Below are positions 20,943 to 29,420 of a stretch of 64,000 nt of DNA, one piece after another. Source of the stretch: Planctomycetota bacterium (GTDB lineage: Bacteria > Planctomycetota > Phycisphaerae > Phycisphaerales > SM1A02); contig VGYQ01000003.1 in NCBI GenBank assembly GCA_016872915.1, positions 1-64,000 on the forward strand, written 5' to 3'. The notes below the pieces were generated by a model. The model saw only the letters and a program-made list of their open reading frames with translations, had not been told where the DNA came from and made no database searches. Position numbers and translations under genes: made by a program. Each line of letters opens with the position of its first letter. Position 1 is the first letter of the stretch.

Positions 20943-22310
20943 GTGCTCAGGTATGTTGCTTTGATTCTTCTGCCCCTGAGTTTCCTCACATGCACCGCCG
21001 TTGCGCAGGACACTGTCCCTGTCGACAGCTTTACGGAGCGCGAGGCGCAGACGATCACAACGGACGACACATCCGATGCCCTGCCGCAGGACCCCGGCAC
21101 GCCTGTCACGATGCCTCCGGCAGCGTTCGACTTCAGTCCCGAACTCAAGGCTCAGCGTGAGGCTCTTGCAAAAAAGGGATTCACCTTCAATGTCAATCTG
21201 ACGATCGATGCCGGCTACAACCTGACAGGTGGTCAGAGCGCTGGAGGCTTCTTGGCTGGACTCTTGGATGCGGCGATACAGTTCGATTTTCAGCGGATGG
21301 GGCTCGTCGACGGCGGACTCCTTTTGGCGCGTTGGCAGTCGTACTATGAAACGAACCCGGGACCTTTGGAACTCGTGCCCGACTACTGGGGGTGGGAGAA
21401 CCTTGCCAGTGGCATCGGGGATGTGAACCAGCTCTCGGAACTCTATTGGCAGCAGAAACTCTTTGATGAGGCGCTCACGCTTGTCTTTGGCAAGCAGGAT
21501 GCGTTGAACTACTTCCTGAACCCGATTGGACCGACGGGGTATTTCCTCAGCAACATCGACACGCTGCCTGCGACGATGGTGCCATGGGTGCCGACCTTTC
21601 CCAATCAGGCCATGGGGCTTGTTGCAGTCGTTCGACCGAGTGAATGGTTGACAGGCAAGTTCGGGTGGTTTGATGGCACCAACGTCTACTCCAACAATGG
21701 CAGTCCGGTGAAGTCGACCGGCACACTCGGTCCCGGGACGTTCTTCGACAATCCAGGTTCTTGGTTCTTCATCTCCGAGATCAACTTGAGTTGGAAGACT
21801 GAGTCTGGGTTGGATGGCATCCTTGGTGTCGGCGGCTGGGTTCAGACAGGACCAAGCGCTGTGTCGGGGAATGGCACCCCAGACGTTCTGATGCCATCGC
21901 AGCCAAACGGCGGGTGGTATGCCCAGATCACGCAGCGTGTGTGGGACCACGCCGCGCACGATGAGAGTGAGAGCGGGCTCCGTGTCTTTGGGCAAATGGG
22001 ATGGGGCGATCCGAGCATCAACCCAGTCAATTGGTCGCTCGCGGGTGGATTCATCGTGGATGGACCATTGACAGGTCGACCAAACGATGACTTCGGAATG
22101 GGCATGGGCTACGCGTGGTTCAGCAACCCAGCGTTCGTGTATCCGGCCGAGTCTGGACTTCACGAGATGAACTTCGAAACCTTCTACGCGATCGCGGTGA
22201 CGGACTACATGACGATCGAACCGTCTCTCCAGTTCGTTGCAAGCCCCGGTGAGTTCGGACAGCAGCCGATGGCAGTCGCAGGATTCGTCCGATTCTCGAT
22301 CAATTTCTGA
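20943..22310 (+). CDS. Carbohydrate-selective porin, OprB family
   Basis: A protein of 455 residues from a GTG start, with a signal peptide (LILLPLSFLTCTAVAQ). The family pattern is seen: an early strand FNVNLTIDAGYNLTGG, then DFQRMGLVDGGLLLARWQSYYETNPG, WWLSELYWQQ-like and GKQDALNYF segments, and a C-terminal strand ending in FVRFSINF with a terminal aromatic residue, as expected for insertion by the outer-membrane assembly machinery. OprB-type porins let sugars pass the outer membrane, which would fit the alpha-glucan locus 5 kb downstream, though linkage is only positional. It is divergent from the terpene-cyclase-fold protein with a 69-bp gap. Confidence 0.88.
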   Translation: MLRYVALILLPLSFLTCTAVAQDTVPVDSFTEREAQTITTDDTSDALPQDPGTPVTMPPAAFDFSPELKAQREALAKKGFTFNVNLTIDAGYNLTGGQSAGGFLAGLLDAAIQFDFQRMGLVDGGLLLARWQSYYETNPGPLELVPDYWGWENLASGIGDVNQLSELYWQQKLFDEALTLVFGKQDALNYFLNPIGPTGYFLSNIDTLPATMVPWVPTFPNQAMGLVAVVRPSEWLTGKFGWFDGTNVYSNNGSPVKSTGTLGPGTFFDNPGSWFFISEINLSWKTESGLDGILGVGGWVQTGPSAVSGNGTPDVLMPSQPNGGWYAQITQRVWDHAAHDESESGLRVFGQMGWGDPSINPVNWSLAGGFIVDGPLTGRPNDDFGMGMGYAWFSNPAFVYPAESGLHEMNFETFYAIAVTDYMTIEPSLQFVASPGEFGQQPMAVAGFVRFSINF

Positions 22311-22393
22311 CGAAGGGAGCAATGCGCCGCGGTTGGTGTGCGTGTGTTCGCGTACGGAGTGGATGAGGCGCAAGAGCGGCTACGCTCTCCGCC

Positions 22394-23749
22394 ATGACCC
22401 CGATTGCGCTGTCCATACTGCTTGCCGCTGCACCCCCGATTCCGACGCTCTCGCAGTCGGCTGTACTTGATGCGCCGAGCCCAACCGTATCGCCCACGTT
22501 CGGCATGGTCATCGGTCTTTCCGGTGACCGTGTCGTCGCAACGGGACCGGACCCATCGAAGGAGGGCGGATCGCTCGGGCAGATCGCCACCTTCCAGTTG
22601 CAGCCGACAGGTGAGTGGAGCACCTTCAAGGAGATGCAGTCCATCGATCAGGTACGCCGAGGTGCCATGGTGTTGCAACGTCTCGCTTTTGCCGGCGAGC
22701 AGATGCTCATCACCGAGGATCGTCGTGATGGTTCAAGCAGCTCAGTCGTCACCTTTGAGGCGGCAGCGAGCCCATCGGGGTGGCGCCAGTTGAGTCGACT
22801 CGAATCACCTGCCACATCCCCGGAGCCCGCCTTCGGTGCATCGATCGCCACCGATGGCACGATCGCGGCCATCGCAACCGTCGATATGCGTGTGCTTGGA
22901 GACAAGCCGCGCACCGTTCAGGTCGCGCCGAAGGTGTTCCTCTTTGAACGCATCAAGGATGGATGGAAGGGGCTTGGTTTTCTTCAGCGAGACGCGTCGA
23001 AGCAGCCGACATTCTTTGGCGCGTCGCTGGCGCTCGCAAACAACACTCTCGTGATCGGTTGCCCAAAGGCCATCCCTGCGTCGCCGCATCAATCGCTCGT
23101 GCAAGGTGGAGATTCCGCTGTCGTCGTCTATCGGCGCGGCACTGACGGTGCGTGGGCGCTCGATGGGGAGCTCACGCCGCCGCCGCATCGGGTGGACTAT
23201 CTTGGTTTCGGCACAGCCCTCGCAACGGATGGCGAGCGGATCGTCCTGCGTCAGGCGCAGATCAGCGGGTCAGGTGCGGAGGTGCTCGTCTACAAAAGGG
23301 GAACGACTGGCTGGGTGTATGACGGCGAACTCGCGCCGCAGGTGGATATCGTTCGTGGCCCAGGTTGGGGCATCACGCTCGCGATTGCAGACGGCCGTAT
23401 CGTCGTGGGCGATCCAACCGCGCTGTCGGGTGAACAGATGACTGGATATGTCGGTGTGTTTGCGCGATCATCGGAGGGCAATTGGGGCGAGTCACTGCGG
23501 CTGAAGCCCTCTGTGGCCGTGACGAGTTCGCGTTGGGGTGTGTCGCTTCGGGCGGATGGAAGACGCGTTCTTGTGGCACGCCCGGCAAGCGAGCGCGAGG
23601 GCATCATGCCGGGTGGGGCGCTTTTGTTCACGCTTCCCGAGCAGCGCGATGCGCCGCCAGTCTCATCGGGCGCGGTGGCTGCCACAGATGTTCCACTTGC
23701 GCCAAGTGCGCCGCCCTCGTCGCCCGCGCCGAACGTGCCGCCGAAGTAG
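22394..23749 (+). CDS. Secreted FG-GAP-like beta-propeller protein
   Basis: A protein of 451 residues with an N-terminal hydrophobic leader and repeated blades of about 55-60 residues of the form FG.SLA...LVIG.P......G.V.VY.R: FGMVIGLSGDRVVATGP, FGASIATDGTIAAIATVD, FGASLALANNTLVIGCP, FGTALATDGERIVLRQ, WGITLAIADGRIVVGDP and WGVSLRADGRRVLVARP. This is the FG-GAP/integrin-alpha-like propeller pattern, with about six or seven blades. The tail is Pro/Ala/Ser-rich. Substrate or partner unknown. Confidence 0.8.
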   Translation: MTPIALSILLAAAPPIPTLSQSAVLDAPSPTVSPTFGMVIGLSGDRVVATGPDPSKEGGSLGQIATFQLQPTGEWSTFKEMQSIDQVRRGAMVLQRLAFAGEQMLITEDRRDGSSSSVVTFEAAASPSGWRQLSRLESPATSPEPAFGASIATDGTIAAIATVDMRVLGDKPRTVQVAPKVFLFERIKDGWKGLGFLQRDASKQPTFFGASLALANNTLVIGCPKAIPASPHQSLVQGGDSAVVVYRRGTDGAWALDGELTPPPHRVDYLGFGTALATDGERIVLRQAQISGSGAEVLVYKRGTTGWVYDGELAPQVDIVRGPGWGITLAIADGRIVVGDPTALSGEQMTGYVGVFARSSEGNWGESLRLKPSVAVTSSRWGVSLRADGRRVLVARPASEREGIMPGGALLFTLPEQRDAPPVSSGAVAATDVPLAPSAPPSSPAPNVPPK

Positions 23750-23792
23750 TTTTGTTTTGCTCGAGTTTGGTCCGTGCGGACGGATTCCGTGC

Positions 23793-24089
23793 CTACTGCC
23801 AGTTCCGAACAACGCATGCGGCGCACAGCACGCCGCATGCAATGTGAAACGCTGGCAGCCAGTTTGCCGGCATGTCGGGCGGGGCGATTTGATTGAGAGC
23901 GACCGCCATTGCGCCGAAGATCGCCGACCAAGCCGCGAACTTCTGGCGGGCAAGCCACACGGCGCTTACGGCTATTGCCGCAAAGACGGTCCAAGAGATG
24001 ATTGGAGCCAGTTGGGCGCCCTCAAGGGCAGGAAGACGAGCCGCTTTAGCAAACAGGAGTGCGCCTGCAACCCCCATGATGATGAGCAT
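23793..24089 (-). CDS. Small membrane protein, possibly DUF6804
   Basis: The longest frame runs from 24230, but the likely start is the ATG at 24089 (or GTG at 24098), giving about 98 residues of almost continuous hydrophobic helices: MLIIMGVAGALLF, APIISWTVFAAIAVSAVWLA, WSAIFGAMAVALNQIAPP and WLPAFHIACGVLCAACVV. The third helix, W..IFG..A...N.I.PP, followed by a W-containing fourth helix, resembles DUF6804 proteins; that is a by-eye impression. No function can be given. Confidence 0.55.
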   Translation of the reverse strand: MLIIMGVAGALLFAKAARLPALEGAQLAPIISWTVFAAIAVSAVWLARQKFAAWSAIFGAMAVALNQIAPPDMPANWLPAFHIACGVLCAACVVRNWQ

Positions 24090-24239
24090 GACCTTCACAG
24101 GAACGGATAATAACTTGAAACAGAATCCGTTTCGGCTCGGTGGACGGAAGAGTGCGGACCTCGGGTGAGTCGCTCTTGAGGCCAGACAGAGTGATCCTGC
24201 AGTGTTGTTGGGACCGCAACGAGAATTCACGACTTTCTT

Positions 24240-24267
24240 TTGACTTTTGTTCGTTTGAGACTACCGT
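24240..24267 (+). promoter_or_regulatory. Possible sigma70-type promoter of the dockerin protein gene
   Basis: TTGACT at 24240-24245 and TACCGT at 24262-24267 are separated by 16 bp, 23 bp before the start codon and just upstream of an AAGGAG ribosome binding site. The -10 element is weak, so this is tentative. Confidence 0.25.
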
Positions 24268-24289
24268 TGAATCAAGGAGAAATAACCCA

Positions 24290-25252
24290 ATGTTAAACCG
24301 TCTTTCATGCACTGTTGCGTTGGTCTGCTGTTCCGCTTCGTTTGGCTTCCCGGAAATAGTTGCCGACGGAGTGCGTGATGCGACGTATCCACCGGCTAAA
24401 GAACTACAGGCCTGTACGACAACGTTCGGCGACTCGACCGACGCCCTCTGTGATCGGTCCGACGGCGGATCGGAACTATGCAACCTTCATGCAACGGTGC
24501 AGAACGGCGTTCTTTTCATCTTTATTGGCGGAAATCTCGAATCGAATTTCAATAAGTTTGATCTTTTCATCGATGCAAAGCAAGGTGGTCAGAACGTACT
24601 GCGGACCGACAATCCAGATGTCGATTTCAATGGTCTGAACCGAATGGGCGGTAACCCTGGATTGACCTTCGATACTTGTGTCACTCCGGACTTCTACTTG
24701 ACTGTCACCAACGGAGGTGATCCGGCCGCGATGTATGCAAGCGCGGCTCAACTGCTCTCGTTAGGGGGTGGTGTCGGGGCATATCTCGGACAAGGTGTCC
24801 CATGCACCTCGCCCATCGTCAACCAGTTGGGGATCATCGTTGCCCTGAATAACAGCAATGCAGCCGGCGTTGGCGGAGACGGTGGCAGCGTGAAGGGGGC
24901 GGCTGCTGTCGATACAGGCATTGAAATTGCAATCCCGCTGCCAGTGCTTGGATACGACCCCGCCATTCAACAGAACATTCGATTTGTGGCATTCATCAAT
25001 AGCGGTGGCCACGACTTTCTTTCCAATCAGGTTTTGGGGCCACTTCCCGGGGGCAGCGGCAATCTGGGTGAGCCTCGCTCCGTTAACCTGGCGAACATTG
25101 ATGGCAACCAGTACGCAACACTCGTGGTGAATCCGCAAGAGCAAGCGTGCCCGCCTGCGCCGCCTGCGTGCGTGTCGGACCTCAACGGAGATGGCGTCAC
25201 TGACGGCACCGACCTTACGCTGGTGCTCGGCGGTTGGGGCGTCTGTCCGTAA
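24290..25252 (+). CDS. Secreted protein of unknown function with C-terminal dockerin-like repeat
   Basis: The frame is open from 24140, but the ATG at 24290 follows a good ribosome binding site (AAGGAG) and gives a signal peptide (LSCTVALVCCSASFGFPEIVA). The mature protein, about 300 residues, has a beta-rich domain. It contains a FIGGNLESNFNKFDLFIDAKQGGQN stretch, as in proteins annotated as choice-of-anchor or calcium-binding domains, and Cys pairs such as C...FGDSTDALCDRSDGGSELC. The end carries one dockerin-type calcium loop, DLNGDGVTDGTDLTLVLGGWG. Function is unknown. Confidence 0.8.
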   Translation: MLNRLSCTVALVCCSASFGFPEIVADGVRDATYPPAKELQACTTTFGDSTDALCDRSDGGSELCNLHATVQNGVLFIFIGGNLESNFNKFDLFIDAKQGGQNVLRTDNPDVDFNGLNRMGGNPGLTFDTCVTPDFYLTVTNGGDPAAMYASAAQLLSLGGGVGAYLGQGVPCTSPIVNQLGIIVALNNSNAAGVGGDGGSVKGAAAVDTGIEIAIPLPVLGYDPAIQQNIRFVAFINSGGHDFLSNQVLGPLPGGSGNLGEPRSVNLANIDGNQYATLVVNPQEQACPPAPPACVSDLNGDGVTDGTDLTLVLGGWGVCP

Positions 25253-25288
25253 GTCGACCGAATCTGCCTCAAGAAACCTGACTTTTCA

Positions 25289-25317
25289 AGCGCCCCTTGC
25301 CTTTGGCAGGGGGCGCT
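25289..25317 (+). terminator. Strong GC-rich hairpin, probable intrinsic terminator
   Basis: AGCGCCCCTTGCC and GGCAGGGGGCGCT form a 13-bp stem (one G-U pair) closed by a TTT loop, 36 bp after the dockerin gene stop. A pyrimidine-rich run with scattered T (ATCCTTTCC) follows. It is a plausible terminator, although the T-tract is poor. Confidence 0.6.
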
Positions 25318-25331
25318 ATCCTTTCCCCCAC

Positions 25332-25348
25332 CGCGCAATGGATGCGCG
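25332..25348. repeat. Short inverted repeat upstream of the SYLF lipoprotein gene
   Basis: CGCGCA and TGCGCG are perfect 6-bp arms with a 5-bp spacer, 28 bp before the start codon of the SYLF lipoprotein and just before its ribosome binding site. It could be an operator or leader hairpin; no family is recognised. Confidence 0.3.
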
Positions 25349-25375
25349 TGTTCTATCGCCGTCAAGGAGAGGCTC

Positions 25376-26044
25376 ATGGCTTACACATTTCTTCGCGTGT
25401 TTCATTCATGGATGCTGTTGATCTGCGTCACCGCTTGCTTTGTCGGCATGGGCTGTCAGTCGACAAGTCCAATGCTCGAGTACATCACCGATGGACAGCA
25501 GACCTTCATGGCTGTTCAAACAACGGGCAAGCCTGTACCGGCAGAGGAACTCAAGAGCGCCGTCGCGATCGCGTCGCTGCGCTGCTTTCAGGCGGGCGTG
25601 GTGCTGGGTTGGATGGGTGGCAATGGTGTCGCCATGAAGCGACTTCCATCAGGATGGTCGCCGCCGATCGCCATCGGGATTATCAAGGGAGACTTTGGGC
25701 CGCTTGTCGGTGCGCAGCACGTGGACATTGTGATGGTTTTCAATGACCCGGCAACGTTCGACAAATTTATCGAGTCTGGATCGTACTTCTATGCAGGAGC
25801 ACAGGGAACGGCCGCCGCTACGAGTGGTACGACTCAAGCAAGTGGTCCGACCGTCAAGACATACATGAACGCGGCGGGTCTCTACGCCGGAGCGTCGCTC
25901 GGTGGTATCGGTATTTTGATCAAGGACAAGGTCAACACCAAGACATATGGAGAGGGTGCCACGACCGAAGACATCCTGAATGGCAAGTACCAGATGCCGC
26001 CTGGTGGCATGGAACTCGCAAACAAACTTGACGGGAAGGGCTGA
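25376..26044 (+). CDS. SYLF (Ysc84-type) domain lipoprotein
   Basis: A protein of 222 residues preceded by a strong AAGGAGAGG ribosome binding site. The leader ends in a lipobox (CFVGMGC, Cys at about residue 25). The mature part has SYLF/Ysc84 family traits: CFQAGVVLGWMGGNGVAMKRL, WSPPIAIGIIKGDFGPLVGAQHVDIVMVFNDPATFDKFI, and the late AGLYAGASLGGIGILI segment. SYLF domains bind lipids in eukaryotes; bacterial members are exported lipoproteins of unknown function. It lies between two possible hairpins and is probably monocistronic. Confidence 0.82.
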   Translation: MAYTFLRVFHSWMLLICVTACFVGMGCQSTSPMLEYITDGQQTFMAVQTTGKPVPAEELKSAVAIASLRCFQAGVVLGWMGGNGVAMKRLPSGWSPPIAIGIIKGDFGPLVGAQHVDIVMVFNDPATFDKFIESGSYFYAGAQGTAAATSGTTQASGPTVKTYMNAAGLYAGASLGGIGILIKDKVNTKTYGEGATTEDILNGKYQMPPGGMELANKLDGKG

Positions 26045-26058
26045 CCAGTCGTTGGCGT

Positions 26059-26083
26059 GCCGAATCCGGCATGCCGCATCGGC
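26059..26083 (+). terminator. Hairpin after the SYLF lipoprotein gene
   Basis: Outer arms TGCCGA and TCGGCA enclose an inner palindrome CGGCATGCCG, giving a compact GC-rich structure 15 bp after the stop codon and followed by AAAAA and a second palindrome. A T-tract is missing on the plus strand, so termination efficiency is uncertain. Confidence 0.4.
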
Positions 26084-26084
26084 A

Positions 26085-26101
26085 AAAATGTTGAACATTT
26101 T
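26085..26101. promoter_or_regulatory. Perfect 17-bp palindrome upstream of the alpha-amylase gene
   Basis: AAAATGTT-G-AACATTTT is a perfect inverted repeat with a single central base, ending 34 bp before the start codon of the secreted GH13 enzyme. AT-rich and symmetric, it looks like a transcription factor operator for the alpha-glucan locus. I do not recognise the regulator, and no identical copy was noticed elsewhere in the window. Confidence 0.45.
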
Positions 26102-26135
26102 GGGCAAGAGCCGTAGTTGGAGCTAATCTTCCTGC

Positions 26136-28184
26136 ATGGGCGGTCGAACTACCTCCTCCTGCGGGCTCTTGGCGCTGTGGCTCGGGTTTGGCCTTGCGCC
26201 GTCGGCGTCTGCGCAAGTGTCACAGCGGCCTGGCTACGGTGCCGTTCCCTACGTTCAGGGAACGCAGTTCGGAGTGACCTTTCGTGTCTTTGCTCCCAAT
26301 GCGACCGGGGTCAATGTCGCTGGCTCCTTCAACTTTTGGAGCACGACCTCGATGCCCCTGTATGCGGAGGGAAACGGCTACTGGTCAGTCGACGCGCCAA
26401 ACCTGCAAGCTGGTTCTCAGTACAAGTTCGTTCTCAAGAATGGGAGCCAGACCCTTTGGAAGAATGATCCATGGGCGCGCGACTTGACAAGTTCCGTGGG
26501 CAACTCGGTGATCTACAACCCTGCGAGCTACACCTGGCAGGTGAACAACTTTCAGGTACCCCAGTGGGACCAGCAAGTGATGTACGAAATGCATATTGGC
26601 ACTTTCGGGACATCTTCGTCCGGCACGCCACCAGCCAATTTCGATCAATGCACCGCCAGACTTGATCACCTGCAAGATCTCGGTGTGAACATGATCGTTC
26701 TGATGCCGACTGCGGAGTTCCCAGGCGATAGGTCGTGGGGCTACAACCCGTCTTACCCCTACGCGGTCGAAAGTGCGTACGGAACTCCCAACGATATGAA
26801 GGAGTTCATCGATGCGGCGCATGCGCGGGGCATCGGCGTGAATATCGATGTCGTCTACAACCACCTCGGACCAAATGATCTCGATATGTGGCGCTTCGAT
26901 GGCTGGTACCAGAACATCAACGGCGTTCAAGGCGGTGGCATCTTTTTCTACAACGATGAGCGCGTCGTCACTCCGTGGGGGAATAGTCGCCCGGACTTCG
27001 GCCGTGGCGAGGTGCGCACGTACCTGCGCAACAATGCGCTCATGTGGCTTCAGGAATACCGTGCCGATGGACTCCGGGTTGACGGAACCAAGTTCGTCCG
27101 CCGCATCGGGCTGACGGGGCCTGACAATCCCGATGGCTGGACCTTCCTGCAGTGGATCAACAATGACATCGACGCGGTGTTCCCAGGCAAATTGATCGTC
27201 GCCGAGGACATGGATGTGGACCCATGGATCACGAAGACAACGGGTGCTGGCGGCGCTGGCTTCGACAGCCAGTGGGACTCCAGTTTCTACCCGAGAATCC
27301 GCGGCAACCTCATCACGTCGAGCGATGCCAACCGAAACATGGGGGAGATCCGTGATGCGATCGCGTTCTCGTATAACGGTTCGATGCAGCAGCGCGTGAT
27401 CTACACCGAGAGCCATGACGAGGTGGCAAACGGGCGCTCGCGGGTTCCCGAAGAGATTTCGCCCGGCAACAGCGGGTCGTACTGGGCTCGGAAGCGTTCA
27501 ACGCTCGGCGGTGTGATCGTCATGACTGCTCCTGGCATTCCGATGATCTTTCAGGGACAGGAGTTCCTGGAGGACGAGTATTTCCGTGACGATGTGCCGC
27601 TTGACTGGTCCAGGAAGACCACGTACGCGGGCATTTACGCGATGTACAAGGATCTGATCAAACTGCGCAAGAACACAACGGGCGTGACGCGCGGCCTCTC
27701 TGGTTTCAGCACCAACACCTTTCATGTGAACAATACGGATAAGGTGCTGGCGTATCACCGGTGGCAGAATGGTGGCGACTTCGACGACACGATAGTGGTG
27801 ATCAACCTTTCCGCCACGCCGCGCATGAACTACCGAATCGGAATGCCGCGGTCGGGGACCTGGTACTGCCGTTTCAACAGCGACTGGACTGGCTATGCAT
27901 CCGACTTCGGCAACACGCTTTGTCAGTCGACATCGACATCGCCCGTGGCGTGGGATGGACTTTCGCAGAGTGCTCTGGTGAATCTGGGTGCTTACTCGGC
28001 AGTGATTCTGTCGCAGGGAATCGTCTATGCGCCCGAGGACACCAACCAAGATGGTTCAGTCAACGCATTTGATCTGGCAGTCGTCTTGGCGCAGTGGGGG
28101 ACATCGGGCGGTGGTGGTGACATTGATGGCGATGGCACGGTGGGCGGTCCCGACTTGTCTCGCGTACTTGCCGCTTGGCAATGA
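26136..28184 (+). CDS. Secreted GH13 alpha-glucan enzyme with CBM48 and dockerin-like tail
   Basis: A protein of 682 residues. Signal peptide (CGLLALWLGFGLAPSASA); CBM48/early-set domain at about 45-125 (VTFRVFAPNATGVNVAGSFNFW); GH13 barrel at about 145-560; C-terminal all-beta domain; then two dockerin-type loops (DTNQDGSVNAFDLAVVLAQWG and DIDGDGTVGGPDLSRVL). Catalytic residues fit GH13: nucleophile D316 (DGLRVDGTK), acid/base E357 (IVAEDM), stabiliser D428 (ESHDE), plus VYNHLGPND in the first conserved region. The AED and ESHDE motifs resemble branching-enzyme-like GH13 subfamilies, so it may transfer or hydrolyse alpha-1,6 or alpha-1,4 links. It acts outside the cell membrane. Confidence 0.88.
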   Translation: MGGRTTSSCGLLALWLGFGLAPSASAQVSQRPGYGAVPYVQGTQFGVTFRVFAPNATGVNVAGSFNFWSTTSMPLYAEGNGYWSVDAPNLQAGSQYKFVLKNGSQTLWKNDPWARDLTSSVGNSVIYNPASYTWQVNNFQVPQWDQQVMYEMHIGTFGTSSSGTPPANFDQCTARLDHLQDLGVNMIVLMPTAEFPGDRSWGYNPSYPYAVESAYGTPNDMKEFIDAAHARGIGVNIDVVYNHLGPNDLDMWRFDGWYQNINGVQGGGIFFYNDERVVTPWGNSRPDFGRGEVRTYLRNNALMWLQEYRADGLRVDGTKFVRRIGLTGPDNPDGWTFLQWINNDIDAVFPGKLIVAEDMDVDPWITKTTGAGGAGFDSQWDSSFYPRIRGNLITSSDANRNMGEIRDAIAFSYNGSMQQRVIYTESHDEVANGRSRVPEEISPGNSGSYWARKRSTLGGVIVMTAPGIPMIFQGQEFLEDEYFRDDVPLDWSRKTTYAGIYAMYKDLIKLRKNTTGVTRGLSGFSTNTFHVNNTDKVLAYHRWQNGGDFDDTIVVINLSATPRMNYRIGMPRSGTWYCRFNSDWTGYASDFGNTLCQSTSTSPVAWDGLSQSALVNLGAYSAVILSQGIVYAPEDTNQDGSVNAFDLAVVLAQWGTSGGGGDIDGDGTVGGPDLSRVLAAWQ

Positions 28185-28219
28185 ACCATTTGGCCGCTGT
28201 GCTGTTCAGGTTGCCGCGC

Positions 28220-29371
28220 TCACGCCGTACTCGTCGGTGAAAGATGGGGGAGCGAGTTCCCTGCCGCAGCTGGGTCAAACAGGTGTGCACTCTCGAGGAG
28301 GAGTTCAAAGGAACTCTCCGTGCCCTCGCGGAGGGGGGCTGTCGGTGATCGGCTTGTGAGACGGAGCCCACCGCTCTCGATCACCACGTCCATTCTGTCT
28401 CCGTAGTTTTCGACGGCGATCACTCGCCCGCGACTGGAGCCAGTTCCCACGCGGATCTGATCGGGACGAACCCCGAGTTCCAATGGCTTGCCTTGCCACC
28501 CTGACAGTCCAACCCATCGTGCTTGGGGCAGTTGCAGCGTTCCTGCGGACCAGCGGAAGACTCCGCCTGCTTCGATTGTCCCGTTGATGAAGTTCATGGT
28601 GGGGGTGCCCACAAACCCTGCAACGAAACGGTTTGCCGGGCGGCCATACACCTGGGTCGGCGTTCCCACTTGTTGGACGACACCGTCCTTCATCACCACG
28701 AGTCGGTCCGCGAGGCTCATGGCCTCTTCCTGATCGTGCGTGACATACACCATGGTGGCACGAAGGCGCTGATGGAGCAGCCGCAGTTCCGTCCGCATCT
28801 CACCCCGCAACTTCGCATCAAGATTCGAAAGCGGTTCATCAAAGAGGAATGCGACAGGATCGCGCACGAGCGCTCGCCCGACTGCCACGCGCTGCCGTTG
28901 TCCACCCGAAAGCTCGCGGGGTTTGCGGTGGAGCAGAGATTCGATGCCAAGCGTTGCTGCAGCTGCCGACACACGAGCATCGATCGCCTTTCGTTCGGCG
29001 GTGCGCTTGTCCCGGTACGTAGAGTTCAGCAGTGCCTTCAGCAGACTGCCGTGCGATCTGCGTCGTTCGAGACCGAAGGCCATATTGCGGCGTACATCGA
29101 GATGGGGATAGAGCGCGTAGTTTTGGAAAACCATCGCCATGTTTCTGCGTCGAGCAGGAACATCGTTCATCCGTGTTTCGCCGACGATCAGCGATCCACT
29201 GGAGATTTCCTCCAGTCCGGCGATCATGCGAAGCGTGGTGCTCTTGCCGCAGCCTGATGGGCCGACAAGAACGACGAATTCACCGTCAGCGATCGAGAGT
29301 GAAACACAGTCAACGGCCTTGACGCCGTTGGCATAAACCTTGGAAACGCCCTGCAGTATCACGGGTGCCAT
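28220..29371 (-). CDS. Sugar ABC transporter ATP-binding protein, MalK/UgpC type
   Basis: A protein of 383 residues. Walker A GPSGCGKST near residue 37, Q-loop VFQNYALYPH, signature LSGGQRQRVAVGRA near residue 138, Walker B VAFLFDEPLSNLD, and the switch His in TMVYVTHDQEEAM. A C-terminal OB-fold (TOBE/MalK regulatory) domain begins near residue 245. MalK-type ATPases often serve several sugar importers. The permease genes lie 1.5 kb away on the same strand, separated by one oppositely oriented gene, and are the natural partners. Confidence 0.92.
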   Translation of the reverse strand: MAPVILQGVSKVYANGVKAVDCVSLSIADGEFVVLVGPSGCGKSTTLRMIAGLEEISSGSLIVGETRMNDVPARRRNMAMVFQNYALYPHLDVRRNMAFGLERRRSHGSLLKALLNSTYRDKRTAERKAIDARVSAAAATLGIESLLHRKPRELSGGQRQRVAVGRALVRDPVAFLFDEPLSNLDAKLRGEMRTELRLLHQRLRATMVYVTHDQEEAMSLADRLVVMKDGVVQQVGTPTQVYGRPANRFVAGFVGTPTMNFINGTIEAGGVFRWSAGTLQLPQARWVGLSGWQGKPLELGVRPDQIRVGTGSSRGRVIAVENYGDRMDVVIESGGLRLTSRSPTAPLREGTESSFELLLESAHLFDPAAAGNSLPHLSPTSTA

Positions 29372-29420
29372 GGTGGGAGCGAAAGGCTAGCCCACACCTT
29401 GGTTCGGGTACAACTATGCC

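Noticed and set aside
20874-22373. A 955-residue minus-strand frame running through the porin gene
   Set aside because: Only its C-terminal part (19506-20873) has a leader and family repeats. The rest is antisense to the OprB gene, Arg/His-rich and without family signal.
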